64,000 bases of DNA from Streptomyces sp. NBC_00568. GTDB lineage: Bacteria > Actinomycetota > Actinomycetes > Streptomycetales > Streptomycetaceae. The stretch lies in NCBI RefSeq assembly GCF_026341855.1, contig NZ_JAPENW010000001.1, positions 806,001 through 870,000 of the forward strand, written 5' to 3'. Shown here piece by piece: positions 62,021 to 64,000 of the stretch (positions are counted from its first letter, which is position 1; each line of letters starts with the position of its first letter). The position numbers and the translations under genes are program-made. A model generated the notes under the pieces. It saw nothing but the letters and a program-made list of their open reading frames with translations, ran no database searches and was not told the DNA's origin.

Positions 62021-64000
62021 CCAGCGCCGCGGATGAACGGCGTTCTTTCCCGTCCGGGCCGGAAATCCTGGACGCCCTGTACCTCACGGCGTATGTGGAC
62101 TCCGTCTCGCCGGCCCCGAGCACGAGCGACCCCCGCAGTACGTCAGACCCTCAGCGCAGCCCTGACACCGGAGTCAGTGACGACCGGGTCGCGCCCGAGC
62201 AGCCCGCCGAGCCCCACCCGGACAACACCGGTCGCTCTGACTTCACCGTCCGAACACGGGAGTCACGCACCCCCCACGACTCGAGGACAGGGAGTGGCAG
62301 TTGGCCTGCCTCGCCGCAACTGCCGGGCGCTCTCGGTCTGGCACGGGCGCTCAAGCCGCTGAGGTTACGTCGCCCATCTCCCCATGAATGGGAACTGGAC
62401 GAGGAATCCACTGCGGAGCGTGCCGCCTCTGACGGGCTGTGGCTGCCGGTCCGCCGTCCTGTTGAGGAGCGCCGCCTCGACTTGTGGCTGATCGTGGACG
62501 CCAATCCGTCCATGGCCCTGTGGCAGGACATCGTGCCCGTGTTCCAGGAGCTGTTGGAGAACACTGCCGTCTTTCGCGCGATCCGGACCACCCGGGTCGA
62601 CATGGCGGATGCCGGGCGTGATGCCCGTCTCCATGGAGACTCCGTCAATCGCCCGGAGCATCTTCAGTCCGGATCGGACAGTCTGGTACTGATCGTCACC
62701 GACGGAGTGGCCAGTGCGTGGCGCGACGGCGAGGCCGCCGCATTCCTCCACGGGAAGGCGAGAGTCTCCCCCACCGCCGTTCTCAGCCTGCTGCCACAGG
62801 AGCTCTGGGAGTTCACCCTTCCCAGCGCGTTCCGTGTCCAGCTGGCAGTCCCTCAGGCCGCCGCCGCCAACAGGACCTGCAGAATGGTGCGTTCGGCCGC
62901 TTCCTCATCCAGACCGGGCGGGCTTGCGCCCTCACGGTCCGGGCAGGCGGTACCGGTACCCCTGCTGGAATTGACGCCGGCATCGTTGGGTCGATGGGCA
63001 CGCCTGGTCGGATCCCCCGGTGGTCGACACAACTCGGCAGTCCTGCTGACCAGCAGGCGGGGCGATCTGGGGAGCCACACCTCACTCCACTCTGTCGAAT
63101 CCGACTCAGAGACGGACCTTGACGGCTCCCGCGCGACGTGGAGCTCGGGCACTCGACAGAGTGCGGCTCGGGAAGCAGTGCTGAGCTTCATGGCAAAGGC
63201 ATCGCCCACAGCCTTTCAACTTGCCTGCCGCCTGGCAGCCGCGCCCCTGAATCTTCCGGTCATGCGACTGCTTCAGCATTCCATGCCGGAGGCAGAGAAC
63301 TGGAATCTCGCTGAAATCATGTTGTTCGGTCTGCTGCACCGTATCAAGCCGGATACGGACGTGCAGGACATCGAGCAGGTAACCTTCGACTTCGCAGAAG
63401 GAGTCAGAGAAGAGCTGCTCGCTCTCGCCACCCGCTTCGAGACGCTGGGCGTTCTGCGTCAAGTCTCGGATGTTCTGGGCTCTCGACTGGATACATCCAC
63501 GGCTCAAGGGGACACCCTCTTGTCCTGTCGGGCGGACTATATCGATCCGCCGGTAACCCACCTGACCCGGCCATTCGTTCGACCATTGCAAGCAGCGCTG
63601 AGCGCCCTGTCAGGTCCCTACCTTGAGCGGGCACTCCGACTTGACAGTCTCTTAAGTCGCCGCGAGAGTTCCGGACAGCCGGAAGCGCAGTCGGATAGCA
63701 ATGAGGCAGAAGTGTCCACTGGACCACCTGTATCGGGACCCGACAGCGAATCCGCAGATCCGGAATCACGTTCTCTACCTGTTCGGGGAGAATTCATGCC
63801 CAGTGCCGAGAAGGAAAGTTCGCGGCAGATACTGTCAACTCAGCCTCAGTTCGGCGGCAATCTACCGCTGCGGAACCGGAACTTCACGGGCCGCGAAGAG
63901 CTCCTCGCCAAACTACGCCGGCGACTGGAGAGAGGCGTTACCACAGCCGTCCTCCCCGAGGCCTTGCACGGCATGGGCGGCGTGGGCAAGTCACAGATCG
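62017..64000 (+). CDS. SAV_2336-type vWA domain fused to STAND NTPase (FxSxx-COOH-system type); partial at right edge
   Basis: The frame is open from the ATG at 62017, which overlaps the MoxR stop in ATGA, to the end of the window; 661 codons are seen. Residues 1-125 are disordered. A von Willebrand A-like part follows (LDLWLIVDANPSM with Asp161 at the metal site, then DSLVLIVTDGVASAWRDGEA), typical of proteins named SAV_2336 N-terminal-related. A helical region runs to about 560. The final visible part (FGGNLPLRNRNFTGREELLA, then LPEALHGMGGVGKSQI, Lys658) is the start of the STAND/NB-ARC NTPase of TPR proteins assigned to the FxSxx-COOH system; TPRs should follow beyond the window. TTA codons are at 62365 and 63652. 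GC content falls in the second kilobase. Confidence 0.8.
   Translation, partial: MTSAADERRSFPSGPEILDALYLTAYVDSVSPAPSTSDPRSTSDPQRSPDTGVSDDRVAPEQPAEPHPDNTGRSDFTVRTRESRTPHDSRTGSGSWPASPQLPGALGLARALKPLRLRRPSPHEWELDEESTAERAASDGLWLPVRRPVEERRLDLWLIVDANPSMALWQDIVPVFQELLENTAVFRAIRTTRVDMADAGRDARLHGDSVNRPEHLQSGSDSLVLIVTDGVASAWRDGEAAAFLHGKARVSPTAVLSLLPQELWEFTLPSAFRVQLAVPQAAAANRTCRMVRSAASSSRPGGLAPSRSGQAVPVPLLELTPASLGRWARLVGSPGGRHNSAVLLTSRRGDLGSHTSLHSVESDSETDLDGSRATWSSGTRQSAAREAVLSFMAKASPTAFQLACRLAAAPLNLPVMRLLQHSMPEAENWNLAEIMLFGLLHRIKPDTDVQDIEQVTFDFAEGVREELLALATRFETLGVLRQVSDVLGSRLDTSTAQGDTLLSCRADYIDPPVTHLTRPFVRPLQAALSALSGPYLERALRLDSLLSRRESSGQPEAQSDSNEAEVSTGPPVSGPDSESADPESRSLPVRGEFMPSAEKESSRQILSTQPQFGGNLPLRNRNFTGREELLAKLRRRLERGVTTAVLPEALHGMGGVGKSQI

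Overview
The window is high-GC actinobacterial chromosome. Gene content and order identify it as Streptomyces: hemQ-hemG, hemE, whiI, rnd, fadAB, dxs, xylFGH, the ROK regulator rok7B7, ngcEFG, an aconitase and an XRE-MurA protein follow one another as I remember them from the SCO5998-SCO6041 part of the S. coelicolor chromosome, here in inverted order. No rRNA, tRNA, transposase, integrase or CRISPR array was seen.

Layout. 1-10.8 kb: end of a DUF4142 protein, a membrane protein, a secreted S33 peptidase, haem genes (hemQ and hemG 4 nt apart; hemE separate), a DUF4349 lipoprotein, a thiol-type flavoprotein and a rhomboid protease. 10.9-18 kb: a DUF3000 gene, the sporulation regulator whiI with a sigma-WhiG-like promoter, rnd, and a coupled thiolase/multifunctional beta-oxidation pair. 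18-28 kb: a poly-gamma-glutamate-type locus in which a tandem-HAMP membrane sensor without output domain, PgsB, PgsC and an NlpC/P60 protein form one operon, with a CapA/PgsA lipoprotein just upstream and divergent from an unknown secreted protein. 28-40.5 kb: amino-acid permease, dxs, the xylose-type ABC operon with its ROK regulator, and the ngcEFG-type chitooligosaccharide/GlcNAc importer. 41-51.8 kb: a polysaccharide island with two GH92 alpha-mannosidases sharing one operator motif, a CebR-box-controlled AA10 oxygenase, and a sensor kinase whose response-regulator partner carries a large internal deletion. 52-57.5 kb: aconitase, a DUF4236 protein and XRE-MurA.

57.5-64 kb is accessory. 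Five overlapping genes encode a Trypco1-type small protein, a trypsin-like protease with an effector-associated domain, a VMAP-type protein, a MoxR-family AAA+ ATPase, and a fused vWA(SAV_2336)-STAND NTPase that runs off the window. This is the architecture of the NTP-dependent protease/MoxR/vWA biological-conflict systems predicted in multicellular bacteria. Three of the five genes carry rare TTA codons (at least seven in all), so translation should depend on the bldA tRNA and be tied to development. This operon is the best candidate for a poorly characterised system in the window.

Limits: starts were chosen by eye from ribosome binding sites and overlaps, domain calls come from recognisable motifs, and gene names and synteny come from memory rather than a search.
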